From: Campylobacter concisus | GTDB lineage: Bacteria; Campylobacterota; Campylobacteria; Campylobacterales; Campylobacteraceae | DNA: 64,000 nt | Reading direction: 5' to 3' | Assembly: GCF_003048875.2 (NCBI RefSeq) | Contig: NZ_CP049264.1 | Location: 1,116,001 to 1,180,000, forward strand | In this document: positions 63,927-64,000 of the stretch, one piece after another | Layout of the letters: each line of letters starts with the position of its first letter | How positions within the stretch are numbered: position 1 is the stretch's first letter | Notes under the pieces: model-generated | Databases searched by the model: none | The model's input: only the letters and a program-made list of their open reading frames with translations | What the model was told of the DNA's origin: nothing | Position numbers and translations under genes: made by a program

Positions 63927-64000
63927 TTAGTGAGTTAAGAAAAACTCTTGAATTTTAGCTTTATCGCTTGTTTTTGTAAGAGCAAGCATCAAAAGCACTC
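63927..64000 (-). CDS. Possible C-terminal end of a gene that starts beyond the window
   Basis: Read from the right edge, one minus-strand frame gives 23 residues, LLMLALTKTSDKAKIQEFF near the end, then TAA. The composition is protein-like and the terminator at 63788-63816 lies downstream, but so short a fragment cannot be identified. Confidence 0.35.
   Translation of the reverse strand, partial: VLLMLALTKTSDKAKIQEFFLTH

Overview
The window reads as a chromosomal segment of a Campylobacter species, most probably in or near the C. concisus group. The evidence is the low G+C content, intergenic DNA full of AAATTT, and Campylobacter-style promoters (an extended -10 of the TTTTGGCTAAAAT type without a clear -35). 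Gene neighbourhoods are also typical of Campylobacterota: flgB-flgC-fliE-pbp, truB-csrA-ispE-smpB, yajC-secD-secF-leuS-lptE, and gmhB-hldD-hldE-gmhA. Species assignment is inference. Coding density is very high, many genes overlap by 1, 4, 8, 20 or 26 bases, and I see no rRNA, tRNA, CRISPR array, insertion sequence or prophage.

Layout. 1-3.0 kb: the 5' part of an RclA-like flavin disulphide reductase, a small unknown gene, a Sel1-repeat lipoprotein and prfB. 3.0-6.2 kb: panC, rimO, tilS. 6.2-7.3 kb: the only long gene-free stretch, which holds a family of degenerate repeats. 7.3-11.2 kb (minus): the complete ADP-heptose pathway plus an SseB-like gene, divergent from a small periplasmic cytochrome c. 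11.6-13.9 kb: a probably frameshifted membrane-anchored nuclease-like gene, then cysE and cysK. 13.9-27.2 kb (minus): one apparent 11-gene transcription unit, yajC-secD-secF-DUF6394-leuS-lptE-GGDEF-folC-mfd-DUF815 ATPase-magIII, divergent from lnt. 28.5-33.5 kb: metK, sstT, pepF and an SspB-like gene. 33.5-41.6 kb (plus): uvrD-family helicase, truB, csrA, ispE, smpB and a thioredoxin lipoprotein, then a sigma-54 promoter driving flgB-flgC-fliE and a division-type PBP. 41.7-44.1 kb (minus): a coiled-coil protein with its own sigma-54-type promoter, hemH and a Gfo/Idh/MocA-like gene. 44.2-51.7 kb (plus): alaS, a membrane protein, maf, pbpA, a ComEA-like protein and a phosphoethanolamine transferase. 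51.7-59.2 kb (minus): glyS, an unlisted 51-residue membrane protein, a secreted EEP nuclease, trmL, cca, a CiaD-like gene, a TPR gene, leuB and leuD. 59.3-63.7 kb (minus): a Tat-exported flavoprotein reductase, DUF4299, DsrE-like, LysE-type exporter and DUF1877 genes. The extreme right end holds what may be the C-terminus of another gene.

The themes are cell-envelope construction (heptose for LPS core, LptE, Lnt, Sec translocon accessories, two PBPs, phosphoethanolamine transferase), translation and RNA maturation (release factor 2, three aminoacyl-tRNA synthetase genes, TilS, TruB, TrmL, Cca, SmpB, RimO), motility (rod genes, CsrA, two sigma-54 promoters) and DNA repair (Mfd, UvrD-like, MagIII). 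No large new system is present. The items most worth following up are the SspB-like gene after pepF, the sigma-54-driven 153-residue coiled-coil protein, the frameshifted nuclease-like gene, the 51-residue membrane protein fused into the glyS operon, and the degenerate repeat field at 6.3-6.6 kb.
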